From CAWDDG01 sp963801065 (lineage in GTDB: Bacteria > Actinomycetota > Actinomycetes > Jiangellales > Jiangellaceae), in assembly GCA_963801065.1 (NCBI GenBank), contig CAWDDG010000003.1, positions 310,001 through 374,000 of the forward strand: a DNA stretch of 64,000 nt. Direction: 5' to 3'. The notes below the pieces were generated by a model. The model did not search any database. It had not been told where the DNA came from and saw only the letters and a list, made by a program, of their open reading frames with translations. The position numbers were made by a program, and so were the translations under genes. Below, in pieces: positions 39,027 to 47,935 of the stretch (within the stretch, counting starts at the first letter, position 1; each line of letters starts with the position of its first letter).

Positions 39027-40921
39027 CACAGCGCCGCCCCTGCACCCGCCAGAGCGAGAACGACGACGAACGCCAGGACCGCGGTCACATAGCGCTGGAC
39101 CCGACCGACCTGTGCCGCATGGGGCAGGGCACCGAGGGCGCGGGCGGCGCGCCCGGCTCCGCGAACGTAGGCGTGCACCACGTCGCGGTCGCCCGCAACG
39201 ACGAGGCGGCTGAGCCCCACGAGGGGTCGCACGACGAGGGAGTCGTACAGCCGGTCGACGCCTAGGCCGTCGGCGAGCAGCGGCCGAAACGACCCGAGTG
39301 CCGCCGCGGGGTCCCGCCGGCCGAGCTGCTCCCACTCGGCAAACGCTGCGAATGCGCCCACGCCGACCAGGACAAGCGAGAGCGCGGCGGTGCCGAGGTG
39401 GATCGATATGCCACCCGCCTCGGCCGCGGTGGCGTCGCCGGGGTCGAGCATTCCTGAGACGACGGACGGCATGAAGGCGAGCACACCGAGCAGGACTGTC
39501 GGCACGGCGAGAATCACCAGCGGCGTGCGCATGGCCGGCGGTGGGTCGTGCGGTATCAGCGCCGGGTGGGAATGCGCGACACGTGCCTCTGCCGCGCCCC
39601 AGTGCGGAGGGCCGCGGAACGCGAGCAGCCAGGCTCGCGCCGCGTAGGCGGCAGTGAGCAGAACCGTCACCAGACCGGCCAGGAGCACGAGCCAGGCGGC
39701 CCAGCCTGGCGTCGGTCCGCCATGGACGGCGGCGTCCTCGGCCGCCGAGAGCACCGAATCCTTGGAGAAGAACCCGGCCAGCGGCGGCAGCCCGACCAGC
39801 GCCGCGAAACCGAGCGTGCTGACGGTGTACGTCAACGGCATCCGTCGCCGTAGCCCGCCCATGCCGGAGAGCATGGTCGTCCCGACGGCGTGCGCGATGG
39901 CGCCCGCGCCCAGGAAGAGGAGCGCCTTGAACGCTGCATGGCTCAGCAGGTGGAACAGGCCGGCCGAGTACCCACCCACCGCGAGGGCGCCGAGCATGTA
40001 CGCGAGCTGGCTCGACGTCGACCAGGCCAGCACGCGCTTGTAGTCGTCCTGGGCGAGCGCCGCGAGCGCGGTGAAGACCATCGTGACCGACGCCACGACC
40101 GCCAGTACGGCGAGCGCGACGGGTGAGAGCGCGTAGACCGCGTTCAGCCGCGCCACGAGGAAGACCCCCGCCGCGACCATCGTCGCGGCGTGGATGAGCG
40201 CCGACACCGGCGTCGGACCGGCCATCGCGTCCGGAAGCCACACGTGCAACGGCACCTGCGCCGACTTGCCGACGACACCGCAGAGGACGAGGACCAGGCC
40301 GACCGTCAGGCTCACCGAGGACACCGCTGAGCTCTCCAGCACCGAGATCCGGAACGACCCGGTCAGGTCGGCGAGCACGATGATGCCGGCCAGCATGCCG
40401 ACGTCGCCGAGGCGGGTGACGACGAAGGCCTTCACCGCGGCCGAGCGCGCCTCCGGGCGCTCCCAGTGATGGCCGATGAGCAGCGCGGAGCACATGCCCA
40501 TGACCTCCCAGCCGATGAGCAGCACGATGAGGTCGTCGGCGAGCACCACGAGCAGCATGGCGGCGGTGAACAACGAGATGAGCGCCGCGAAGGACCCGTA
40601 GCGGGGTTCGTCGTGCATGTAGGCCGTCGAGTAGACCTGGACGGCGAACGCCACGACGGTGACCATGATCGCGATGGTTACTCCGAGCCCGTCGGCCCGG
40701 GTCGCCGCGCTGATGGGGATCCAGCCGGTCGGGATCGTCCCCCATTCGTCGACCGACGGCCCGCCGACCCAGACCACGACTGCCATGCCGACGGCCAGCG
40801 CCATCGCGAGGCCGGTGCCGATCACCGCGACCCGGCCGGCCACCAGCCGGTTGCGGCCGACGGCCAGCCCGGCCAGCGCGGCAGCGAACGGCACCAGCAC
40901 GATCAGCGGCGCGAGGATCAC
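39023..40921 (-). CDS. nuoL: NADH-quinone oxidoreductase subunit L
   Basis: 632 residues, the distal antiporter-like subunit with the lateral helix. Conserved blocks are LLIGWEVMGMCSALLIGHHW, KSAQVPLHVWLPDAMAGPTP and VSALIHAATMVAAGVFLVAR. The ATG at 40921 overlaps the nuoK stop. The C-terminal part with helix HL and a last membrane helix is complete. Confidence 0.97.
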   Translation of the reverse strand: MILAPLIVLVPFAAALAGLAVGRNRLVAGRVAVIGTGLAMALAVGMAVVVWVGGPSVDEWGTIPTGWIPISAATRADGLGVTIAIMVTVVAFAVQVYSTAYMHDEPRYGSFAALISLFTAAMLLVVLADDLIVLLIGWEVMGMCSALLIGHHWERPEARSAAVKAFVVTRLGDVGMLAGIIVLADLTGSFRISVLESSAVSSVSLTVGLVLVLCGVVGKSAQVPLHVWLPDAMAGPTPVSALIHAATMVAAGVFLVARLNAVYALSPVALAVLAVVASVTMVFTALAALAQDDYKRVLAWSTSSQLAYMLGALAVGGYSAGLFHLLSHAAFKALLFLGAGAIAHAVGTTMLSGMGGLRRRMPLTYTVSTLGFAALVGLPPLAGFFSKDSVLSAAEDAAVHGGPTPGWAAWLVLLAGLVTVLLTAAYAARAWLLAFRGPPHWGAAEARVAHSHPALIPHDPPPAMRTPLVILAVPTVLLGVLAFMPSVVSGMLDPGDATAAEAGGISIHLGTAALSLVLVGVGAFAAFAEWEQLGRRDPAAALGSFRPLLADGLGVDRLYDSLVVRPLVGLSRLVVAGDRDVVHAYVRGAGRAARALGALPHAAQVGRVQRYVTAVLAFVVVLALAGAGAALW

Positions 40922-41307
40922 GACGCCGCCTCCCGCTCAGGCGCGACTCGCCCGGCACCGTCCGTGTCGAGCCAGTCGTCGGGGAGCGCCTCCTGCTCGG
41001 CGCTCTCGTCGAGCAGACCGAGGTCGTCGAGGTCCGACGTGCCTCGGTTGCGGAAGACCAGCAGCACGATGGCTAGCCCCAGCCCGACCTCCGCCGCGGC
41101 GATCGTGATGACGAACAGCGTCAGCACCTGGCCGCCGTGCAGCGCGTCGGACCACCACGCGTCGAACGCGACCAGGTTCAGGTTGGCGGCGTTGAGCATG
41201 AGCTCGACCGACATCAGCACGAGGACCGCATTGCGGCGGACGAGCACGCCGAAGACGCCGAGGGAGAACAGCAACGCAGACACCACGAGCGGAAAGGCCA
41301 GCCTCAT
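40918..41307 (-). CDS. nuoK: NADH-quinone oxidoreductase subunit K
   Basis: 129 residues with three membrane helices. GVLVRRNAVLVLMSVELMLN carries the essential membrane glutamate (VELMLNAANL), and a second glutamate lies in AAAEVGLGLAIV. The acidic C-terminal tail of about 30 residues (DLDDLGLLDESAEQEA) is longer than in E. coli. Overlaps nuoJ and nuoL by ATGA. Confidence 0.95.
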   Translation of the reverse strand: MRLAFPLVVSALLFSLGVFGVLVRRNAVLVLMSVELMLNAANLNLVAFDAWWSDALHGGQVLTLFVITIAAAEVGLGLAIVLLVFRNRGTSDLDDLGLLDESAEQEALPDDWLDTDGAGRVAPEREAAS

Positions 41308-41819
41308 CGCCCGTCCTCGTCCGGCCGACCGCGCGAGAGCACGATCGCGCCGACCAGGGCCGCGAGCAGCAGCACGGAAAGAGCCTCGAACGGCAGCACC
41401 CAGGCGCGGAACAAGGCCGATCCGATCGCCTCCGCGCCGCCGACCTCGGCGTCGTCCAGGTCGATGACCTCATCGCCCAGCCCGGCCAACGCGGTCAGGA
41501 GCAGCACGGCCCCAGTCGCCGCCGCCACTCCCGCCGCCAGGAGGACCCGGCGTCGCGGTGCGCCTGGCGCCGGGCCGATGGGTGCGCGGGTGAGCATCAG
41601 CGCGAACAGCACGAGGACGACGACGGCGCCGACGTATATCAGGACCTGGACCCACGCCAGGAGCTCCGCGGTCAGCAGCAGGAAGCATGCCGCAACGGCG
41701 CCGAGACAAACGGCGAGCCAGAGAGCTGCGTGGACGATCCGGGTCGTCGTGACGACGAGGAAGCCCGACCCGAGAGCGACCGCGCCGAGCAGCACGAACG
41801 CCAGCTCGACACCGTTCAC
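41304..41819 (-). CDS. nuoJ: NADH-quinone oxidoreductase subunit J (GTG start)
   Basis: 171 residues with about five membrane helices; AWVQVLIYVGAVVVLVLFAL is the conserved pi-bulge helix region. The GTG at 41819 overlaps the nuoI stop (GTGA), which fixes the start. Between TM4 and TM5 is an acidic loop (DEVIDLDDAEVGG). Confidence 0.93.
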   Translation of the reverse strand: MNGVELAFVLLGAVALGSGFLVVTTTRIVHAALWLAVCLGAVAACFLLLTAELLAWVQVLIYVGAVVVLVLFALMLTRAPIGPAPGAPRRRVLLAAGVAAATGAVLLLTALAGLGDEVIDLDDAEVGGAEAIGSALFRAWVLPFEALSVLLLAALVGAIVLSRGRPDEDGR

Positions 41820-42358
41820 CCGGCGGTCCCGGAGCCGGGGTCCGGGGAGACCCCGGCGGCCTTGCGGGCGGTCTCGACCTCCTTGGGCTCGGCAGCGCCT
41901 GCCTCGAGAGCCGGCGGGGGTGGCACCGTCCACATCCACTCTCGGAGGCGGTCGCGCTCGTGGACGAGATCGCGGATGTCCAGCTCGGCGTACTCGAACT
42001 CGGGAGACCAGTGCAGGGCGTCGAACGGGCACACCTCGATACAGATGCCGCAGTACATGCACAGCGAGAAGTCGATCGCGAACCGGTCGAGGACGTTGCG
42101 GCTACGGGCCCGTCCGCCTTCGGTCGCCGGTGGCATCTCCTCCTTGTGGGAGTCGATGTAGATACACCAGTCCGGGCACTCGCGTGCGCAGAGCATGCAG
42201 ACGGTGCAGTTCTCCTCGGTCAGCGCGATGACACCGCGGCTGCGCGGCGGAAGCTGCGGCGCGGCGTCGGGATACTGCGCCGTGACAGCGCGCTTCGTGA
42301 GGCGCCGAAAGGTCGTGGCCAACCCGTGCGCAAGCCCGAGACCCGCCATGACTCCCAT
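41816..42358 (-). CDS. nuoI: NADH-quinone oxidoreductase subunit I (two 4Fe-4S)
   Basis: About 180 residues. Two ferredoxin motifs, CTVCMLCARECP and CMYCGICIEVCP, bind clusters N6a and N6b that pass electrons toward quinone. The C-terminal 45 residues are Pro/Ala/Glu-rich and dispensable-looking. The start could be the ATG at 42358 or 42349. Normally nuoH lies directly upstream; here about 18.8 kb of other genes intervene. Confidence 0.95.
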   Translation of the reverse strand: MGVMAGLGLAHGLATTFRRLTKRAVTAQYPDAAPQLPPRSRGVIALTEENCTVCMLCARECPDWCIYIDSHKEEMPPATEGGRARSRNVLDRFAIDFSLCMYCGICIEVCPFDALHWSPEFEYAELDIRDLVHERDRLREWMWTVPPPPALEAGAAEPKEVETARKAAGVSPDPGSGTAG

Positions 42359-42452
42359 CTTGGCCCGTCTCGGCCGTCGGCACGAGCCTCCACGCCGCCG
42401 GAGCAACCGGGCGGGACGTCGTGAGGTCGCGCCCGGCGTGCTCAGAGCGGAC

Positions 42453-42854
42453 TCAGGACAGGAGCTTGGCCTTCTGTGCCTCGAACTCCTCCGTGGTCAG
42501 TACGCCGGAATCACGCAGCCGCGCGAGCTTGGACACCTCGTCAGCCACGCCTGCCGACCCACTGGACCCGGCGGCCTCCTGCACATAGCCGCGCACGGCC
42601 TTCTCCCGCTCCTCATACTCCTGCGCGGCCCGCTCGTGCATGGAGCCACCACGGGCGATCAGGTACACCAGCGCACCCAGGAACGGCAGGAAGACGATGA
42701 ACAGCACCCAGAGCGCCTTGGACCAACCGCCGAGATCCCTGCTGCGGAAGATGTCGGCGATCAACGAGAACAGCAGGAAGATCCACGCGATGAACAAGAA
42801 GAACCACAGAGTGGTCCAGAACACGTCCAACAGCGGGTAGTCGTCCATCGCCAC
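42453..42854 (-). CDS. PLDc_N / SHOCT small membrane protein
   Basis: 133 residues. Two membrane helices with the PLDc_N pattern (WTTLWFFLFIAWIFLLFSLI, then LWVLFIVFLPFLGALVYLIA) precede a C-terminal SHOCT motif (EVSKLARLRDSGVLTTEEFE then AQKAKLL). Function unknown; SHOCT domains are oligomerisation modules. Same strand as nuoI, 94 bp upstream of it, at the boundary of the inserted segment. Confidence 0.85.
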   Translation of the reverse strand: MAMDDYPLLDVFWTTLWFFLFIAWIFLLFSLIADIFRSRDLGGWSKALWVLFIVFLPFLGALVYLIARGGSMHERAAQEYEEREKAVRGYVQEAAGSSGSAGVADEVSKLARLRDSGVLTTEEFEAQKAKLLS

Positions 42855-42956
42855 AGCCCTTCGATGACGCCCGGCCAGGCCGGGGTTGACCCAAGGAGGC
42901 GATCATTCGCCCTGCGGCACTGTAGCGGTGTGGGGACGGCTGGGACAGGTAGCGCG

Positions 42957-43424
42957 CTATCCCCGCGTGTCCATGTCGTACGTGACCCAGGGTGTCGCTG
43001 TCGCGACCCGGTTGTACGCCGCACGTGCCCGGTGGTTGTCGGCGGCGGTGATCCACCGCACAACGCTCCAGCCGCGGCGCGCGGCTTCGTCCCTTATCGC
43101 CGCGAACATCGCGTCCACGACCCCGCTCCCGCGCGCTTCAGGTGCGATGACGAGGTCGTCGAGGAACCCGCCGACGTTGCCGTCGAGCGGACGGACGAAC
43201 GGGCGCAGGTGCGCCAGGCCGACTGGCTCTCCACCGGTGGCGGGCACCGCGACGAGGGCGATGACGGCGTGGTCCTCGTGGATCCATCGCCACACGAGGT
43301 CCAGGTGGTCGGCGGAGAGTTGCTCGCCGTAGAAGTCGCCGTACGTGCGGAAGAGGCGGTCCCAGGCCGTCCGGTCCGCTGACTCGACCGGCCGCACGAT
43401 CCACTCACGCCGTCGCTGAGGCAT
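42957..43424 (-). CDS. GNAT-family N-acetyltransferase
   Basis: 155 residues of GNAT fold. It starts with IVRPVESADRTAWDRLFRTY, the acetyl-CoA binding motif A appears as DDLVIAPEARGSGVVDAMFA, and the end is DNHRARAAYNRVA. The substrate is unknown. It stands alone between the SHOCT protein and the DUF222 gene, with a 102-bp gap to the former. Confidence 0.88.
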   Translation of the reverse strand: MPQRRREWIVRPVESADRTAWDRLFRTYGDFYGEQLSADHLDLVWRWIHEDHAVIALVAVPATGGEPVGLAHLRPFVRPLDGNVGGFLDDLVIAPEARGSGVVDAMFAAIRDEAARRGWSVVRWITAADNHRARAAYNRVATATPWVTYDMDTRG

Positions 43425-43508
43425 CGACGAACGGTACCGGTGATCGGTCCGTGCCTCGTCGCCCGAGTCGTGCCGTTGCGGTGTTCCGTGACTGTCGCCG
43501 CACTGCCG

Positions 43509-44936
43509 TCATTCGTCGAGTTGTGGGCCGGCTCGTTCGTATCGGGGTCGGTTGTTGCGGCGGGGTGTTTGGTCGGGGTCGACCCAGGGCGGCGGTATGA
43601 ACTCGGGGTACCGGTCGGCGGCCATGCGGACGTCCCAGCCGTGGTGGTGGATGACGCGGTGGTGCTGGCCGCAGAGCAGGACCAGGTTGTCCAGGTCGGT
43701 GGGTCCGCCGTCGGCCCAGTGGACGATGTGGTGGGCGATGCACCACTCCGGTGGCCGGGTGCAGCCGGGGAAGGCGCAGCCGCGGTCACGGGCGACCAGC
43801 GCCGTCCACTGGCCTGCGGTGACGGTGCGCTGCTCGCGGCTGACATCCAAGGGGACGGAGGCAGGCCCGGTGATGATGCGGGTGATGCCGGCATCACATG
43901 CGATGCGGCGGACCGCCTCGGCCGATAGTGGCCCGCCCCAGCCGAGTTCACCGGGCGCGGTGGGTGTCGAGCCGCAGCCGGTGCCGAGCCCGGCGGCGGC
44001 GAACCGGCCGGCGCCACCGGTGCCGTCGTCGGCCCGGGTAAGGCTGTCCAGGGTGATGATCACGCTGACATGGGGCCGCGCACCCCGGCTGGTCGGCAGT
44101 ACCGCGCTGCCCAGGCTGCGCGAGGCGAGCTCGACAAGTGCGTCGGCCATCCGCTGGCCTGCGGTGCGTGAGTCCTGGGTGCCGTCGGCGGCCGGGTTCG
44201 GCGCGGCCAGCGGGTCGAGCGCGGAGCGCACCACCGCGGCGTTCTCGGTGTCGAGCTGCCCGGAGATGCGGGTGCTGCCGTCGCCGAGATCGACCAGGTG
44301 CACCTGGCGGCGCCGGTGGGCCCGCTGCTCCCGCTCTTCGAGGGTCTCGGTGTCCAGGGTATGGATCAGGTGCCGGCCCAGCCTGGCCAGGGTGACCGGG
44401 TCGAACTGGCGGGCGTAGCCGGCCAGATCGGCCTCCGCGGCGCGTTCCTGCTCGGTGCTCAGCCCACCGGGCAGCTCGACCATGGTCTTGGCGATCACCT
44501 GCGCATGCTCGGTCGACACCTCGCCCGCGGCCAGCGCAGCAGCGGTGGCCGGCATCGACCGGCCTCCTGCCGTGGTGCCCACGTTGGCGGCGTAGTCCAC
44601 CGGACCGGCCGCCGCGTCCAGTTCGAGGCGGTGGGCCAGGTCCACTCGGGCCTTGGCCTCACCCGGCCGCAGCCGCAGCCGGTCCTTGATCCACGCGGTG
44701 GTCGAAGACGCGCCCAGCCGTCGGCCCAGATCACGGCCGTCGGCCTCCCGCAACAGCCGCAGCGACAACTCCGCCTGCCGCGCCGCCAACGCCTCACAGG
44801 CCACGATCGTGGCCTGCAGGTCATCATCGGACAACGACCACACGTCCCCCGCAGCGGCCTTGTCCAGGGCGTTGGACACGTCGTCCAGCCCGGCCACCAC
44901 TGGGTGACCGACCCGGCTGAGCGAGCTGCTGTCCAT
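43509..44936 (-). CDS. DUF222 / HNH endonuclease domain protein (13E12-repeat type)
   Basis: 475 residues. The N-terminal DUF222 domain includes LQATIVACEALAARQAELSL and the C-terminal HNH nuclease reads CAFPGCTRPPEWCIAHHIVH, then DLDNLVLLCGQHHRVIHHHG. Such genes are multicopy and often mobile in actinomycetes; their role is unclear. I chose the ATG at 44936 (MDSSSLSRVGHP) over an upstream in-frame codon at 45008. Confidence 0.88.
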   Translation of the reverse strand: MDSSSLSRVGHPVVAGLDDVSNALDKAAAGDVWSLSDDDLQATIVACEALAARQAELSLRLLREADGRDLGRRLGASSTTAWIKDRLRLRPGEAKARVDLAHRLELDAAAGPVDYAANVGTTAGGRSMPATAAALAAGEVSTEHAQVIAKTMVELPGGLSTEQERAAEADLAGYARQFDPVTLARLGRHLIHTLDTETLEEREQRAHRRRQVHLVDLGDGSTRISGQLDTENAAVVRSALDPLAAPNPAADGTQDSRTAGQRMADALVELASRSLGSAVLPTSRGARPHVSVIITLDSLTRADDGTGGAGRFAAAGLGTGCGSTPTAPGELGWGGPLSAEAVRRIACDAGITRIITGPASVPLDVSREQRTVTAGQWTALVARDRGCAFPGCTRPPEWCIAHHIVHWADGGPTDLDNLVLLCGQHHRVIHHHGWDVRMAADRYPEFIPPPWVDPDQTPRRNNRPRYERAGPQLDE

Positions 44937-45070
44937 AGCCCCAAGAATAGAGACAGCCACCGACAACTCGGCTCCGTAATAGGTGGATATACACAGCTCG
45001 CCGAACACCGAATTCTTCCGTCAGTGAACAAGCCCTGGATTCAGCGGCGGATCATCCTCATGGTCGCCTG

Positions 45071-46273
45071 TCAGACCTCGTAGACTTTCAGCACCTCGTC
45101 GCCGTAATGGTTGACGACCTTCACTGCGATCTTCCCGGTCTCCGGCTTGGCGAACGGACGCGACCGCGTCGAATAAAGCGTTGCCCATGCCGCTTCGTCG
45201 ATATCTGCCTTCAGCGCCGTCTTGAGCCGCTTGTACGGGTCGAGCCCGTCGGGCTTTCCGTCCCGCCCGGCGAAATAGCAGTGGCGCACGAAGAAGGACT
45301 CGGCGTCGTAGTCGGTGTCCACCATCCAGAGGGCGATGTCGTCGGTGTCACTCGAGCGGATCTCGCCGGTCGTCGGGTTGTAGACGTCCACTCCGAGGAT
45401 CTCCACGACCATGCCGTCGGGCGTCTCCTCGATCCGGACGTCGGGCTCGCCGAAGACGGTGAACAGGTTGCCGCTGCCGGTCTTCTTGAGCAGCGCCTCC
45501 CCCATGGCCAGGTCGGCGTTCATCCGGACGATCAGCACGGGCAACCGGCCGAGCCTGCGCTCGGCTTGGACCGCGACGAAGTCGTCGGAGCCGTCTGGTC
45601 GGAACTCCTCGGCAGTCGTCACGGCGCTCGCGTCGAAAGCAAACCCGAGGACAAGCAGCATGTCGAATCCCTGCCCGCGCAGCGCCTCGCGTGCCGCCTC
45701 CTTGACCCACTCGGACGACACGGTGCCGTACTGCGGGCCGATGCTCACGGCGATGCGCTGTGGTGTGCTGTCGTCGCCGTTCTTGCGGTGACCCTCCGCC
45801 TGGATGAGCTTGCCGGCGTACGGGCTGAGCGCCTCGAACTCCAACCGCTCCGGACGGCGGCCGTTCTGAACTCCGGCCTTGGCGAGGTTGTCGAGGATCG
45901 TGCGGACGAACGTGTCAGCGTCGGCGGACTCACGCTCGGAAGCCTGGTCGCTATGCTCGATCTCGAAGCTCACGGCCCGGTGCGGCGACAGGCTCTCGAC
46001 GGTGAACGGCCCCGCGACCCGGACCTTGCGCCTGTCCTCGTACGGCCGGTCGTACAGCGTCTCGGTCTCCGCGTGCTTGGCGATCGCGTCATCGATCTCC
46101 TTGCGGCTCATACCTTCGCGGATGTCGGGGTTGTTCGCGATCGACTTGAGCGTGACGTGCGGGAACCGCTCGTAGACGAACCCCTTCCGGACGTCCCCAC
46201 GCGGTTCACCCATGTCGGGCACGGTCTCGGTGAGTTCGGCCTCCTTGGCCTGCCCCTCGGCCGAGTCGGCCAA
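45071..46273 (-). pseudogene. C-terminal part of a large site-specific DNA methyltransferase
   Basis: About 400 residues match my memory of the C-terminal half of Type III-like adenine methylases: KGFVYERFPHVTLKSIANNP, RVAGPFTVESLSPHRAV, VEILGVDVYNPTTGEIRSSD, and the end AVKVVNHYGDEVLKVYEV. The catalytic motifs (DPPY-type and the SAM-binding FxGxG) are absent because the N-terminal half is missing. The recognisable homology begins at LADSAEGQ, immediately after the stop of the HNH fragment. Almost certainly inactive as a methylase. Confidence 0.65.
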
Positions 46274-46278
46274 GACCG

Positions 46279-46776
46279 TCAAGATGCCTTGAAGACCTCG
46301 TCGAGATGCCACTCAAGGAATGTGCGGCTGGGTTGGTCGATTCGCCGCTCCGGTACCGCGATTTGTACGCCTCGACGAGCGTAGAACTGCTCACCGTTCC
46401 CGAACTCGTCGCGAAGTCGAGGACTCACCACGAGCCTGTAATCGGTATCTACTCCGAGATAACCCCGATCATAGAGGGTGTGGACGTCAGAGCGAAGGAG
46501 GAGGCCGTTGTCCACACGATGCTCGCCTCCTTTGGGGAGGGGGCGGATATGCGCAGCCTCGAGAACAGGCCGGATCTTCTCGGCTGTTACCGCGCAACGC
46601 CGACCGTATGCTCGCAGGACAACTGCCTTGAACGCTTGCTGGCCCAGGCGCTGCGGTGCGAGACGCGGGTCGCCGTATACCGGTCCCAGCCGGTGCCAGG
46701 GCAAGCGAACGTCAATGTGAGTGCTTGTTCCGAGGATACGCCGGAGCAGCTCCTCGAAGTACCTGTGCGAGGTCAT
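46279..46776 (-). pseudogene. N-terminally truncated HNH restriction endonuclease-like protein
   Basis: About 165 residues. The C-terminal HNH nuclease region is well kept: AYGRRCAVTAEKIRPVLEAA, HIRPLPKGGEHRVDNGLLLR and SDVHTLYDRGYLGVDTDYRL. Related putative restriction endonucleases are roughly twice as long, so the N-terminal domain appears lost. Its stop lies a few bases from where the methylase tail begins, giving a fused R-M remnant. The ATG at 46776 is opposite an ATG on the other strand. Confidence 0.6.
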
Positions 46777-46933
46777 GGCTGACCCCGGCCATCCCGAACA
46801 CTCCGACCGGCACAGCTGGCTGCACGACATCGTCGGGATCCGGCATTTCGACCCGGCGGCGTTCGACAAGGACTTCGTCAACGACGCGCTCGCAGCCGTA
46901 CCGGCCAGGTTGTCAGGGCGGCGCGGCCGGTGA
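46775..46933 (+). CDS. Short coding-like frame of unknown function
   Basis: 52 codons from ATG 46775 with strong actinomycete codon bias (MADPGHPEHSDRHSWLHDIV and AAFDKDFVNDALAAVPARL). It ends inside a TTGTCAGG-type repeat, so its natural C-terminus may be lost. No family recognised. It is divergent from, and shares the start-codon position with, the HNH fragment. It could be a decayed gene start. Confidence 0.3.
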   Translation: MADPGHPEHSDRHSWLHDIVGIRHFDPAAFDKDFVNDALAAVPARLSGRRGR

Positions 46934-47040
46934 CCTGCGCGAACGCGGCCCCCTCCCTGACAGATCGGCCGCGCCGGCGACCTGTCAGGGTCGCACGGCA
47001 CATCGCGGCTGGTCGGCGAGTTGTCAGGCCTGACAACTCG
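46906..47040. repeat. TTGTCAGG palindromic elements, including a perfect 24-bp palindrome
   Basis: Elements at 46909-46917 (GTTGTCAGG), 46954-46962 (CCCTGACAG), 46981-46990 (CCTGTCAGGG) and a perfect palindrome at 47017-47040 with half-site CGAGTTGTCAGG. The same core occurs as a cluster in the rpsL-rpoC gap. They lie between the R-M remnant and the end of the XRE-cupin gene. Confidence 0.6.
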
Positions 47041-47072
47041 CAGCAGGGCTGTGCCGCCGGCCGAGTCCTGCG

Positions 47073-47741
47073 TCAGCCCTGACGCTCGAGAACGAACCAG
47101 ATGCCGACAGCCGGCTCCTCGCCGTCGTTTCGGTAGCCGTGCGGCGTCGTCGAGTCGAACGAGACCGAGGCTCCCGGGCTCAGACGATGCTCGTCGAAGC
47201 CGAGCGTCAGGATGAGCTCACCGCTGAGGACGTGGCCGTACTCGGTGCCAGAGTGACGCATCAGCAGTCCGGTGCTCGATGACGAGCCACCCGGTTGGTA
47301 CGTGATGCGCAGGAAGTCGACGTGCGTGTCGGGCACCTGGCCGAGCAGCTCCCAGGTCACTCCCGAGTCGAGCGTCAAGACCTCGCGCTCCGTCGGCTGC
47401 ACGACCGGGCCGACTCGCCGCCGGCGATCGAGCCCGAGCACTCCGATCGCGGCGGCGGCGTCGGGCGACGAAGCCCGAGCCAGTGCCATCGACGATCGAA
47501 GCTCGCCAGCAGCTGGTTCCGTGCGGTCGGGTACGTCGAACAGATCCTCGATCGAGATGCCGAGGGCGGTCGTGATGGCGTACAGCGTGCTGACGGACGG
47601 CCGGCTCTTGTCCGTCTCGATCTGGGAGATGAGGCTCGCCGAGACGCCGATCTCCCGGGCCAGGCCGCGCGCACTCACGCCCTTGCGGACGCGCTCCTCG
47701 CGGAGCCGTTCACCGATGGGAGGCACTGCAGAGGTGCCCAC
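47073..47741 (-). CDS. XRE-family regulator with C-terminal cupin
   Basis: 222 residues. The N-terminal helix-turn-helix (RLREERVRKGVSARGLAREI, GVSASLISQIETDKSRPSVS) is joined to a cupin sensor (GTEYGHVLSGELILTLGFDE, LSPGASVSFDSTTPHGYRND). Such HipB/PuuR-type regulators usually bind a small molecule and repress a catabolic operon. It is divergent from the seven-gene operon starting at 47936. Confidence 0.9.
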   Translation of the reverse strand: MGTSAVPPIGERLREERVRKGVSARGLAREIGVSASLISQIETDKSRPSVSTLYAITTALGISIEDLFDVPDRTEPAAGELRSSMALARASSPDAAAAIGVLGLDRRRRVGPVVQPTEREVLTLDSGVTWELLGQVPDTHVDFLRITYQPGGSSSSTGLLMRHSGTEYGHVLSGELILTLGFDEHRLSPGASVSFDSTTPHGYRNDGEEPAVGIWFVLERQG

Positions 47742-47838
47742 GTCTCCGCCTCTCCCCGTCCGAGCTCGTGCAGCGTAGGTTACCGGCCCACGTTCAAGCC
47801 GCCCGTTGGTCGGCGCATCGGTCCAGCATAGGAGAGGG

Positions 47839-47884
47839 TTGACGGCATTGACCGCCTCGGCTTAACTGCGGTAAGTGTCACTTA
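47839..47884 (+). promoter_or_regulatory. Promoter and candidate operator of the seven-gene operon
   Basis: TTGACG (47839-47844), a 17-bp spacer and TTAACT (47862-47867) form a good sigma-A promoter directed to the M24 gene. Just downstream, TAAGTG-T-CACTTA (47872-47884) is a perfect 6-1-6 palindrome over the likely transcription start, a natural site for the divergent XRE-cupin repressor. Confidence 0.65.
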
Positions 47885-47935
47885 ACCTCGACGACCTCCG
47901 AACCTGCGACGAGTCCGTGAAGAGGTGTCCGGGCG

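Noticed and set aside
39027..40958. Possible nuoL-nuoM fusion because the nuoM frame stays open far upstream
   Set aside because: The upstream part translates to Arg-rich shadow of nuoL. The GTG at 39026 overlapping the nuoL stop is the natural start, as at the other nuo junctions.
46279..47001. Full-length HNH protein starting at 47001
   Set aside because: The first 75 residues would run through palindromic repeats and antisense coding-like sequence; recognisable sequence only begins near 46776.
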